Shown here piece by piece: positions 57,581-64,000 of a DNA stretch of 64,000 nt (position 1 is the first letter of the stretch; each line of letters opens with the position of its first letter). A model generated the notes under the pieces. The model was not told the DNA's origin. It ran no database searches and worked only from the letters and a program-made list of their open reading frames with translations. The position numbers and the translations under genes are program-made. This DNA is from Thalassobius sp034670005 (GTDB lineage: Bacteria; Pseudomonadota; Alphaproteobacteria; Rhodobacterales; Rhodobacteraceae). The stretch lies in NCBI RefSeq assembly GCF_034670005.1, contig NZ_JAXMOH010000011.1:62001-126000 (forward strand). The letters are read 5' to 3'.

Positions 57581-58504
57581 CTACCCAACAAATGAGAGCA
57601 GATAAATGAAAACCGGCAGCGTCAGCGCGGAAATTGCCGTGCCGTATAGAACCGCACGCGCCGACAGTGGAACGCTGAGCCCTTCTGCCCTGGCCATCAC
57701 ATAGACGTTTGCGGCAGGCGGCAGCGCCCCCATTATGATGGCCGTGGCGATCCAAACCGGATCGACCCACGACACCCATGCAAAGGCTAGAACAACCGCA
57801 ATTGGATGGCAGATCAACTTAACGGCGAGACAGGCCCCCAACCGTGCATCCAACGCCCCATCGCGGTGACGTGCAAGCGTGAGCCCTAGCGAAAACAAAG
57901 CCGTCGGCGCGGCCGAATTCTGAAATCCGGTCAACGGTTTGTCCAACACCTCGGGCAGGGTCAAACCGCTTTGCGCGAACAGTAGCGCCAAAAGCGTGGC
58001 CAGAATGAACGGATGGGTGGCGACTTTGCGTGCAGCAGCCATCAGCCGCGCTGGCCCGTGCCCTGAGGCACCAATTACCAATGGCCACACGGTAAAAATC
58101 AGCAAAACATCGGCACAAAAGATAAACGCGGCAGGCGCACCCGCCTCCGGCCCCAAAACAGCAACGGTCAGCGCCGGCCCCATGTAGCCGATGTTGGAAT
58201 AACTTGCCGCAAGTCCAAAAACCGCAGGGCTGTCCCCGGTCTTGTTGGTGCGGCCAATCAGCCAGCCGGTTGCGAACATGGCACCCGTAAGAGCCGTGGT
58301 GATTAGCAAGAATCCGAACAGGCTAGAGGCATTCGGCGGCACCATGCGCACCGACTGAAACAACAGCGCGGGCAAAGCGACATAATAGATAAACGCGTCC
58401 AGCCAACGCTGTTGCACTGCGTCATGGCGCAACAGCACCTGCGCCAACACCCCCGCCAAAATGTACAGGAAGAAGGGGGCAATCAGGATCAATCCAGCAA
58501 TCAA
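57581..58504 (-). CDS. AEC family transporter (auxin efflux carrier/malonate-type permease)
   Basis: A 307-aa membrane protein with about ten hydrophobic segments, of the auxin efflux carrier family whose bacterial members carry malonate, malate and related acids. AASYSNIGYMGPALTVAVLG contains the family's conserved Asn-Ile-Gly core, and MGALPPAANVYVMA the matching second-half motif. It follows the LysR gene by 107 nt on the same strand, opposite the pxp operon, and could import the substrate of that operon. Confidence 0.85.
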   Translation of the reverse strand: MIAGLILIAPFFLYILAGVLAQVLLRHDAVQQRWLDAFIYYVALPALLFQSVRMVPPNASSLFGFLLITTALTGAMFATGWLIGRTNKTGDSPAVFGLAASYSNIGYMGPALTVAVLGPEAGAPAAFIFCADVLLIFTVWPLVIGASGHGPARLMAAARKVATHPFILATLLALLFAQSGLTLPEVLDKPLTGFQNSAAPTALFSLGLTLARHRDGALDARLGACLAVKLICHPIAVVLAFAWVSWVDPVWIATAIIMGALPPAANVYVMARAEGLSVPLSARAVLYGTAISALTLPVFIYLLSFVG

Positions 58505-58611
58505 TGTGGTGCTTTCTATGGGGCTTTGGCCTCAAACTGGCCGAACAAAAGACAATTGAGCATGTGCAAAGTTCTAACTCCTTGCCAAACACAGACACAA
58601 GGCACCCGGAT

Positions 58612-59514
58612 TTAAAACTGGGGCTTCGGCGACAGGAAAGCCCTTACAAAGTAGGCTTTTATCGCCTCGATAGTCGGGGTAGTCCGTTTCGCTCGACTAA
58701 ACGCCAGCCCCACATCCATCGACGGGATTTCGACATCTGTCGGCACCGTTTCGATCCTCCTCCCCTCTAGCGACCAAGGCCGGTACACCATATCTGACAA
58801 GATCGTGATCCCCTGTCCATTCGCCACAAGCGAGCGTACCGCCTCGACCGACGATGTGCGCAGCTTGATGTTTGGCCGCGCGTTGTGGCTGTTCCAGTAT
58901 TTCATGCTAGAATGCGCCGCCTCATCGACGGTCAGCATCACGTACGGCTCTTGCGCAATGCGGGCCAGCGACACCTCGCCCCCCTTGCAAAAGGCATGGC
59001 CTGCAGGCACCCACAACCGGCGGGGTGATTTCAGCAGCGTCACCGTTTCCAGTTCGGGACGGTGGATATTCGAGGTCAAGGCCACGGCCATGTCGATCTG
59101 AGTGGCCAAAAGCTGTTCTTCGATGCTTTGCCGGTTCAACTCGACGATTCTGATATCAATGCCCGGATATAGCTGGGCCAAACGTCCCAGATGATAGGGC
59201 AAAAAATATCCGATCACCGTATAGGTTGCGGCAATGGTGATGGTGCCGGTGATGTCTGAATTGCCGCGATTGATTTGCTGCGCCGCATCCAGTTTTTCCA
59301 GAATGTCGCGCGCTGCGTGCAAAAACTCGCGCCCTGCGGTGGTCAGTTCCATCCCCTGCGCACGTCGTGTGAACAAAGTTACGCCAAGTTCTGCCTCAAG
59401 ATCGCGCACAGAACTGGTGACAGACGACTGGGAAATCGACAAAAGTTGGGCTGCGCGGCTGACCTGTCCAGTTTCCGCCGTCGCCACAAAATATTTCAAA
59501 TGCTTGAAATTCAT
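58612..59514 (-). CDS. LysR family transcriptional regulator
   Basis: A 300-aa LysR regulator (MNFKHLKYFVATAETGQVSR, then AQLLSISQSSVTSSVRDLEAELGVTLFTRR). The effector domain is complete. It is divergent from the pxpA operon with 134 nt between and upstream of the AEC transporter, the usual arrangement for a regulator of both. Confidence 0.92.
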   Translation of the reverse strand: MNFKHLKYFVATAETGQVSRAAQLLSISQSSVTSSVRDLEAELGVTLFTRRAQGMELTTAGREFLHAARDILEKLDAAQQINRGNSDITGTITIAATYTVIGYFLPYHLGRLAQLYPGIDIRIVELNRQSIEEQLLATQIDMAVALTSNIHRPELETVTLLKSPRRLWVPAGHAFCKGGEVSLARIAQEPYVMLTVDEAAHSSMKYWNSHNARPNIKLRTSSVEAVRSLVANGQGITILSDMVYRPWSLEGRRIETVPTDVEIPSMDVGLAFSRAKRTTPTIEAIKAYFVRAFLSPKPQF

Positions 59515-59531
59515 AGATTTTTTTACACTTC

Positions 59532-59549
59532 GTTGCTACTCAAAGCAAC
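59532..59549. promoter_or_regulatory. Candidate LysR operator in the pxp divergent region
   Basis: The inverted repeat GTTGCT-ACTCAA-AGCAAC lies 18 nt before the LysR start and about 100 nt before pxpA. Its half-site spacing fits a LysR recognition box of the T-N11-A type, but the true motif of this protein is unknown. Confidence 0.4.
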
Positions 59550-59648
59550 ATTATCTGATTTACCAATAATGCGTCAGCAAAAAAAACAAATTTCAATTTC
59601 GCTTGGATGCACGAATTATTAGTCAACCAACAAGGAGAGGGCATCGGC

Positions 59649-60431
59649 ATGAAAGAAGCAGTCGATCTGAATTGCGATATGGGCGAAGGCTTTGGCCAGT
59701 GGGTACTGGGTGACGCTCCGGACGAAGAGATCATGCAGATCATCAGTTCAGCGAATATCGCAGCGGGCTTTCACGCGGGCGACCCAAATTCGATGAATCG
59801 GGTGGTCAAACTGGCCCAGATCCATGGCGTCGGCCTAGGCGCGCACCCCGGCTATGCCGACCTGCAGGGGTTCGGGCGGCGCTATATCAAAACGGACGCC
59901 GCCGAACTGATCAATGACATCCTTTACCAGATCGGCGCAATCCGTGAATTCGGGCGGCGCCATGGCTCGGCTTTGCAGCATGTGAAACTGCATGGCGCAC
60001 TTTACATGGAAGCCGCGGTTAATGAGGACCTGTCACAGATGCTGGTCGATACCTTGCAAGTGACCAGCCCTGACGCGCTGCTGTTCTGCATGGGCATATC
60101 CAAGACTTATGCGGCAGCGAAACGTGTTGGCCATCCGGTCATCCGCGAATTCTATGCGGATCGCGACTATGACAATTCGGGCTCCATCGTGTTTGCCCGC
60201 AAGGTCGGGCGACCCGACCCGGCACAGATCGCCGAAAAATGCGTCAAGGCCTGCAAAACCGGCAAGGTTACCACAGTCGAGGGTGACGAACTGGAGATCG
60301 AATTCGAATCCATCTGTTTTCACTCTGACACCCCTGGCGCGCTCGCCATGGGGCAGGCCATTCGGGCCGGGCTTCAGGATGCGGGCATCCGCATCGCGGC
60401 AGCTGCCGAAATCGCAAAAATGCGCACCTAA
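59649..60431 (+). CDS. pxpA: 5-oxoprolinase subunit PxpA (LamB/YcsF family)
   Basis: A 260-aa LamB/YcsF-family protein. In the characterised PxpABC enzyme it acts with PxpB and PxpC to open 5-oxoproline to glutamate with ATP. AVDLNCDMGEGFGQWVLG at the start, SANIAAGFHAGDPNSM, GAHPGYADLQGFGRR and VKLHGALYMEA are diagnostic. AAGGAGAGG precedes the chosen ATG; an earlier in-frame ATG adds 14 unmatched residues. It leads a five-gene operon including biotin carrier and biotin carboxylase genes. Confidence 0.9.
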   Translation: MKEAVDLNCDMGEGFGQWVLGDAPDEEIMQIISSANIAAGFHAGDPNSMNRVVKLAQIHGVGLGAHPGYADLQGFGRRYIKTDAAELINDILYQIGAIREFGRRHGSALQHVKLHGALYMEAAVNEDLSQMLVDTLQVTSPDALLFCMGISKTYAAAKRVGHPVIREFYADRDYDNSGSIVFARKVGRPDPAQIAEKCVKACKTGKVTTVEGDELEIEFESICFHSDTPGALAMGQAIRAGLQDAGIRIAAAAEIAKMRT

Positions 60432-60453
60432 CCACATCATCAGGAGATTCAAA

Positions 60454-60690
60454 ATGGCACAGGTTCTTTCCCCGATTCCGGGCACGTTTTACACTCAATC
60501 CGCGCCCGAAGAGCCGGCCTACAAGACCGAAGGTGACGCCGTCGCCACTGGCGATGTCATCGGGCTGATCGAGGTGATGAAAACTTTTATCGAGGTAAAG
60601 GCCGAAGCATCAGGCACCTTCAAGGGATACCTATGCGAGAACGAAACCCCGGTGACCGCAGGTCAGCCGATCGCCGACGTGGAGGGTTGA
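60454..60690 (+). CDS. Biotin carboxyl carrier (biotinyl-domain) protein
   Basis: A 78-aa stand-alone biotinyl domain starting MAQVLSPIPGTFYTQSAPEE. Lys43 in IEVMKTFIEV is the expected biotinylation site, 35 residues before the end as usual. It lacks the long N-terminal extension of the fatty-acid-synthesis AccB, so it is probably dedicated to this operon. AGGAG stands upstream of the ATG. The frame is open from before pxpA ends, but the real start is here. The following gene begins after 3 nt. Confidence 0.85.
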   Translation: MAQVLSPIPGTFYTQSAPEEPAYKTEGDAVATGDVIGLIEVMKTFIEVKAEASGTFKGYLCENETPVTAGQPIADVEG

Positions 60691-60693
60691 GCC

Positions 60694-62064
60694 GTGCCGA
60701 TCAAACGCCTGTTCATTGCCAATCGGGGCGAGATCGCAGTGCGGATCATTCGCGCGGCAAAGGCCATGGGCATCCACACGATCCAGGCCTATTCCGAGGC
60801 GGACGAGGATATGCTCGCGGTGCGTCTTGCGGACGAGGCCATATACATCGGCCCGGCGCAAGCCGCGCGATCCTATCTGGATATTGATGCAGTCGTTGCT
60901 GCGGCCAAGGCATCGGATGCCGATGCGGTTCACCCAGGCTATGGCTTTCTGGCCGAAAACGCCGATTTCGTAAGGGCGCTAGATGCCGCTGGCATTGGTT
61001 TTGTCGGCCCTTCCGCAGACACCATTGACCGGCTTGGCGACAAGGTTGCAGCACGACAGGCAGCCGAAGCGGCAGGTGTCCCGGTGGTGCCGGGATCAAA
61101 AGGCCGGTTGGAAACGGTAGATGAGGCCGCCAGTGTTGCCGCGGACATCGGCTATCCGGTGATGATCAAGGCGGCTGCAGGCGGCGGCGGCAAGGGCATC
61201 CGGATTGCCCAGACCGAAGAAGAGCTGCGCAAAATGGCACCGCAAGCGCAAGCCGAAGCCAAGGCCTCGTTTGGCGATGGCGGTCTGTATCTGGAACGCG
61301 CGATCCAATCGCCGCGCCACATCGAAGTGCAGATCATGGGCGACGGCACTGACGCTGTGCATTACTTCGAGCGCGAATGTTCCATGCAACGGCGTCGGCA
61401 AAAGGTCTGGGAAGAAGCAGGCGCTGCCTGTCTGGACGATGCGACCCGCGCCAAGCTGTGCGAAACTGCCGTGGCGCTGGCGAAATCGGTCAACTACGTC
61501 GGCGCAGGCACACTGGAATATCTTTATGACAGCGTCACCAAAGAGTTCTTTTTCATCGAGATGAACACCCGCATTCAGGTCGAACATCCGGTGACGGAAA
61601 TGCTGACTGGTGCCGATCTGGTACAAGAGATGATCCGTGTCGCGGGCGGTGAAAAACTCGGCAGCACCCAGGATCAGATCACCCGCACCGGCCACGCCAT
61701 CGAAGTGCGCCTGAACGCCGAAGACCCGACCATGCAATTCATGCCCTTCCCCGGTCAGATCGCAGCCATGCGCATCCCCGAAGGGCCGGGCATCCGGTTC
61801 GACCATTTTCTATACGAAGATTACCAGATTCCGCCATTCTATGACTCGCTTCTGGGCAAGCTGATTGTGCATGGAGCCGACCGGGACGCCGCAATTGACC
61901 TGATGATCAGTGCGTTAGAAGGGTTGGAAATCGAAGGGATCAAAACCACCAAACCCCTTCATCTGGCCTTGGCCCGCGACCCCGCCGTGCGCGCGGATGA
62001 CTTTCACACGCAATGGCTCGAACCGTGGCTGGCGGCGGGCAACCTCACTCCCACTCCCTCATAA
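60694..62064 (+). CDS. accC: Biotin carboxylase (AccC-type)
   Basis: A 456-aa ATP-grasp biotin carboxylase that should carboxylate the biotin of the adjacent carrier with ATP and bicarbonate. The N-terminal LFIANRGEIAVRIIRA, the ATP loop AAAGGGGKGIRI, VQIMGDGTDAVHYFERECSMQRR and FFIEMNTRIQVEHPVTEM are all present. The start codon is GTG at 60694, three bases after the carrier gene. It looks like a dedicated paralogue, not the housekeeping acetyl-CoA carboxylase subunit, given the pxp context. Confidence 0.9.
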   Translation: MPIKRLFIANRGEIAVRIIRAAKAMGIHTIQAYSEADEDMLAVRLADEAIYIGPAQAARSYLDIDAVVAAAKASDADAVHPGYGFLAENADFVRALDAAGIGFVGPSADTIDRLGDKVAARQAAEAAGVPVVPGSKGRLETVDEAASVAADIGYPVMIKAAAGGGGKGIRIAQTEEELRKMAPQAQAEAKASFGDGGLYLERAIQSPRHIEVQIMGDGTDAVHYFERECSMQRRRQKVWEEAGAACLDDATRAKLCETAVALAKSVNYVGAGTLEYLYDSVTKEFFFIEMNTRIQVEHPVTEMLTGADLVQEMIRVAGGEKLGSTQDQITRTGHAIEVRLNAEDPTMQFMPFPGQIAAMRIPEGPGIRFDHFLYEDYQIPPFYDSLLGKLIVHGADRDAAIDLMISALEGLEIEGIKTTKPLHLALARDPAVRADDFHTQWLEPWLAAGNLTPTPS

Positions 62065-62076
62065 CAGGAGGCAATC

Positions 62077-62952
62077 ATGAAGACTCGTTACAGCTATGGC
62101 GGCGACGAACATATCTATGTCGAGATGGACGATGAGATGTCGCTTGATGCGTTTTTCAAATCCCTCTCGATGAGCAACGCAGTGCGCGATGCTAAGATCG
62201 AGGGCGTCACGGAAATCTGCCCGGCCAATGCCTCGTTCCAGGTGCGGTTCGACCCAGATGTCATTGCCCCCGAGGCCATGATGAACCGGATCAAGGAACT
62301 GGAACATCTGGCAGAGGACGCGGACAAACGCCTGCACACGCGGATCATCGAAATTCCGGTCTATTATCAGGACCCGTGGACCCATGAAACGCTGATGCGG
62401 TTCCGCGAACGCCATCAGGACCCGTCAGGCACCGATCTGGACTATGCCGCACGGATCAATGGATTCGACAGTGCCGAAGCATTCATCGAAGCACACCATT
62501 CGCAGCCATGGTTCGTGTCGATGGTGGGTTTCGTGGCCGGTTTGCCGTTTCTCTATCAACTGGTGGAGCGCGAAAAGCAGTTGCAGGTGCCCAAATACTT
62601 GCGCCCGCGCACCGACACGCCGAAACAGACGGTGGGTTACGGCGGCTGTTTTTCCTGCATCTATTCCGTGCGCGGTGCCGGTGGCTATCAGATGTTCGGC
62701 ATTACACCGATGCCGATTTTCGACCCCGAACAAAAGCAAAGCTACCTGAAAGATTTCATGGTGTTCTTCAAACCCGGTGACATCGTGAAATGGAAACCGA
62801 TTGATCGCGCCGAATATGACCGCATTCTGGCCGAGGTCGAGGCCGATACCTATATGCCGCGCATTGCCGAGGTGGATTTCGACCTTGATGCGTTCAACAC
62901 CGATATGAAAGGCACCAACGCCAAACTGATGGAGGCTCTCGATGTCGCTTAA
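62077..62952 (+). CDS. pxpB: 5-oxoprolinase subunit PxpB (KipI / carboxyltransferase subdomain C,D)
   Basis: A 291-aa protein of the KipI/allophanate hydrolase subunit 1 family, which matches half of the carboxyltransferase domain of urea carboxylase. FVAGLPFLYQL and YGGCFSCIYSVRGAGGYQMFG are the conserved cores. It is longer than stand-alone PxpB as I recall (about 220 aa), with extra N-terminal sequence (about 1-90) like that in urea-carboxylase-type proteins. It overlaps pxpC by 11 nt. Confidence 0.88.
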   Translation: MKTRYSYGGDEHIYVEMDDEMSLDAFFKSLSMSNAVRDAKIEGVTEICPANASFQVRFDPDVIAPEAMMNRIKELEHLAEDADKRLHTRIIEIPVYYQDPWTHETLMRFRERHQDPSGTDLDYAARINGFDSAEAFIEAHHSQPWFVSMVGFVAGLPFLYQLVEREKQLQVPKYLRPRTDTPKQTVGYGGCFSCIYSVRGAGGYQMFGITPMPIFDPEQKQSYLKDFMVFFKPGDIVKWKPIDRAEYDRILAEVEADTYMPRIAEVDFDLDAFNTDMKGTNAKLMEALDVA

Positions 62953-63913
62953 GATCATTCAACCCGGCCTGTCGACTTCCATCCAGGATTTGGGCCGCCC
63001 CGGCTATTTCCACCTTGGTATTCCGATCGGCGGCGCAATGGACCGTTTCGCACTGCGCGTGGCCAATATGTTGGTTGGAAACCCTGAAGGGGCTGCCGGT
63101 TTCGAAGTGGTGTTCATGGGGCCGACCATCGAATTTGAATCCGACGCACTGGTCGCTGTCACAGGTGCCGATCTGCCTGCAAAAGTCGACGGCGAAGCGC
63201 GCGACGGTTGGACCGCGTTCGAGGTGAAGGCAGGCCAGACGCTGAGCTTCGATTTTCTCAAATCCGGAGCGCGCGCCTATATCGCGATCAGCGGCGGGAT
63301 CGACACGCCACCTGCCCTTGGCAGCCGGTCGACCTACCCGATTGGTGCACTTGGCGGCGTAGACGGGCGCAACATTCAGGCGGGCGACGTGATCCCGCTG
63401 GGCGATGTCGAGATGATCGAACCGGGCCTGAGCGTTCCCGAACAACTGCGCCGGATGCCGGACAACCCTGCCGAACTTCGGGTGCTGCCCGGCCTGTACT
63501 GGCACCGCCTGACGCCCGCAGCGCAAGAGGGGTTCTTCAACGATGATTGGGCGGTCGCGCTTGAGGCGGACCGGATGGGATACCGCTTCAAGGGGGGTAA
63601 GCCGCTGGAATTCGTCGACCGCGAACAACCGTTTGGCGCGGGCGCCGATCCGTCGAATATCGTCGATGGCTGCTATTCCTATGGATCGATCCAAGTGCCA
63701 GGCGGTTTGGAGCCCATCATTCTGCACCGCGATGCGGTCTCGGGTGGCGGTTATTTCACACTTGGTGCGATCATTTCCGCCGATATGGACCTGATCGGGC
63801 AATTGCAGCCACACACACCAGTCAAGTTCCGCAAAGTTGATATGGCTGAAGCCTTGGCCGCTCGGGCCGAACGCAAGAAAATGCTATCGGACGTGCGCGC
63901 GCATCTGGGCTAA
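62942..63913 (+). CDS. pxpC: 5-oxoprolinase subunit PxpC (KipA / biotin-dependent carboxyltransferase)
   Basis: A 323-aa protein of the KipA/allophanate hydrolase subunit 2 family, the other half of the urea-carboxylase-like carboxyltransferase domain. IIQPGLSTSIQDLGRPGY at the start, PIGGAMDRFALRVANMLVGN and IQVPGGLEPIILHRDAVSGGG later are diagnostic. It overlaps pxpB by 11 nt, consistent with the tight 1:1 complex, and closes the operon. Confidence 0.92.
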   Translation: MSLKIIQPGLSTSIQDLGRPGYFHLGIPIGGAMDRFALRVANMLVGNPEGAAGFEVVFMGPTIEFESDALVAVTGADLPAKVDGEARDGWTAFEVKAGQTLSFDFLKSGARAYIAISGGIDTPPALGSRSTYPIGALGGVDGRNIQAGDVIPLGDVEMIEPGLSVPEQLRRMPDNPAELRVLPGLYWHRLTPAAQEGFFNDDWAVALEADRMGYRFKGGKPLEFVDREQPFGAGADPSNIVDGCYSYGSIQVPGGLEPIILHRDAVSGGGYFTLGAIISADMDLIGQLQPHTPVKFRKVDMAEALAARAERKKMLSDVRAHLG

Positions 63914-63938
63914 TCCCATGCACCTAAGGGCGTCCGCA

Positions 63939-64000
63939 TCAATTGCGGGCGTCCGACCTGAACGCCGACGGCGTGATCCCGAATTTCGCTTTGAACAAAC
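63939..64000 (-). CDS. AraC family regulator (C-terminal fragment at right edge)
   Basis: The last 62 nt read on the minus strand as LFKAKFGITPSAFRSDARN and stop at 63939-63941. This is the characteristic end of an AraC-type DNA-binding domain, in which the last helix follows F-K-x-x-F-G-x-T-P-S-x-F-R. The rest is outside the window. It is convergent with the pxp operon. Confidence 0.75.
   Translation of the reverse strand, partial: LFKAKFGITPSAFRSDARN

Noticed and set aside
63926..63958. Direct repeat GGGCGTCCG at the pxpC-AraC junction
   Set aside because: The nine-base repeat is direct, not inverted, so it cannot form a terminator, and part of it lies in the AraC coding end.

Overview
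The window looks like a chromosomal segment from a GC-rich alphaproteobacterium of the Rhodobacteraceae (Roseobacter-type). The evidence is the sequence character of RpoB, RpoC, NusG, PheS and PheT, the gene order around rpoBC and rpmI-rplT-pheST, and the mix of TRAP, ABC and LysR genes typical of marine heterotrophs. This assignment comes from protein character alone; there is no rRNA in the window.

Region 1 (1-20.5 kb) is core information processing, almost all on the minus strand. It runs secE, nusG, rplK, rplA, rplJ, rplL, rpoB, rpoC (rpoC leaves the left edge), with strong hairpins cutting the cluster into transcription units: a terminator between secE and nusG, another after rplA, a structured rplJ leader and a hairpin between rplL and rpoB. 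Upstream lie a YtoQ-family gene, a methyltransferase and a divergent LysR gene. Then come pheT, an ASCH-domain gene, pheS, rplT, rpmI, a small membrane protein, pyk and a divergent N-formylglutamate amidohydrolase-family gene.

Region 2 (20.6-35.7 kb) is small-molecule catabolism. It holds a transglutaminase-like gene; a tightly coupled plus-strand operon (diaminopropionate ammonia-lyase-like, M24 peptidase, Asp/Glu racemase or maleate-isomerase-like); a minus-strand run (haloacid dehalogenase, alpha/beta hydrolase, threonine/serine dehydratase, EEP-family phosphodiesterase, PcaD); an SlyD-type FKBP; a Cys-rich membrane protein coupled to a GFA protein; an acyl-CoA dehydrogenase; and a LysR/OYE pair.

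Region 3 (35.8-45.3 kb) is a divergent catabolic locus. GntR, an acetylpolyamine amidohydrolase-like deacetylase and a class III aminotransferase face a class II aldolase and a complete peptide/nickel-type ABC importer.

Region 4 (45.3-51.2 kb) is a DAB inorganic-carbon uptake module (dabA, dabB, divergent LysR) bracketed by two different decayed IS3-family orfA relics, which suggests it arrived horizontally.

Region 5 (51.4-57.4 kb) is a MarR-sulfatase/phosphonate monoester hydrolase pair divergent from a TRAP-TAXI transporter. Region 6 (57.5-64 kb) is an AEC transporter and LysR divergent from pxpA, a biotin carrier, a biotin carboxylase, pxpB and pxpC. That is a separated-subunit assembly resembling urea carboxylase and is the most interesting biochemical system here. 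The C-terminus of an AraC-family regulator enters from the right edge. I saw no tRNA, rRNA, CRISPR array, prophage or intact insertion sequence.
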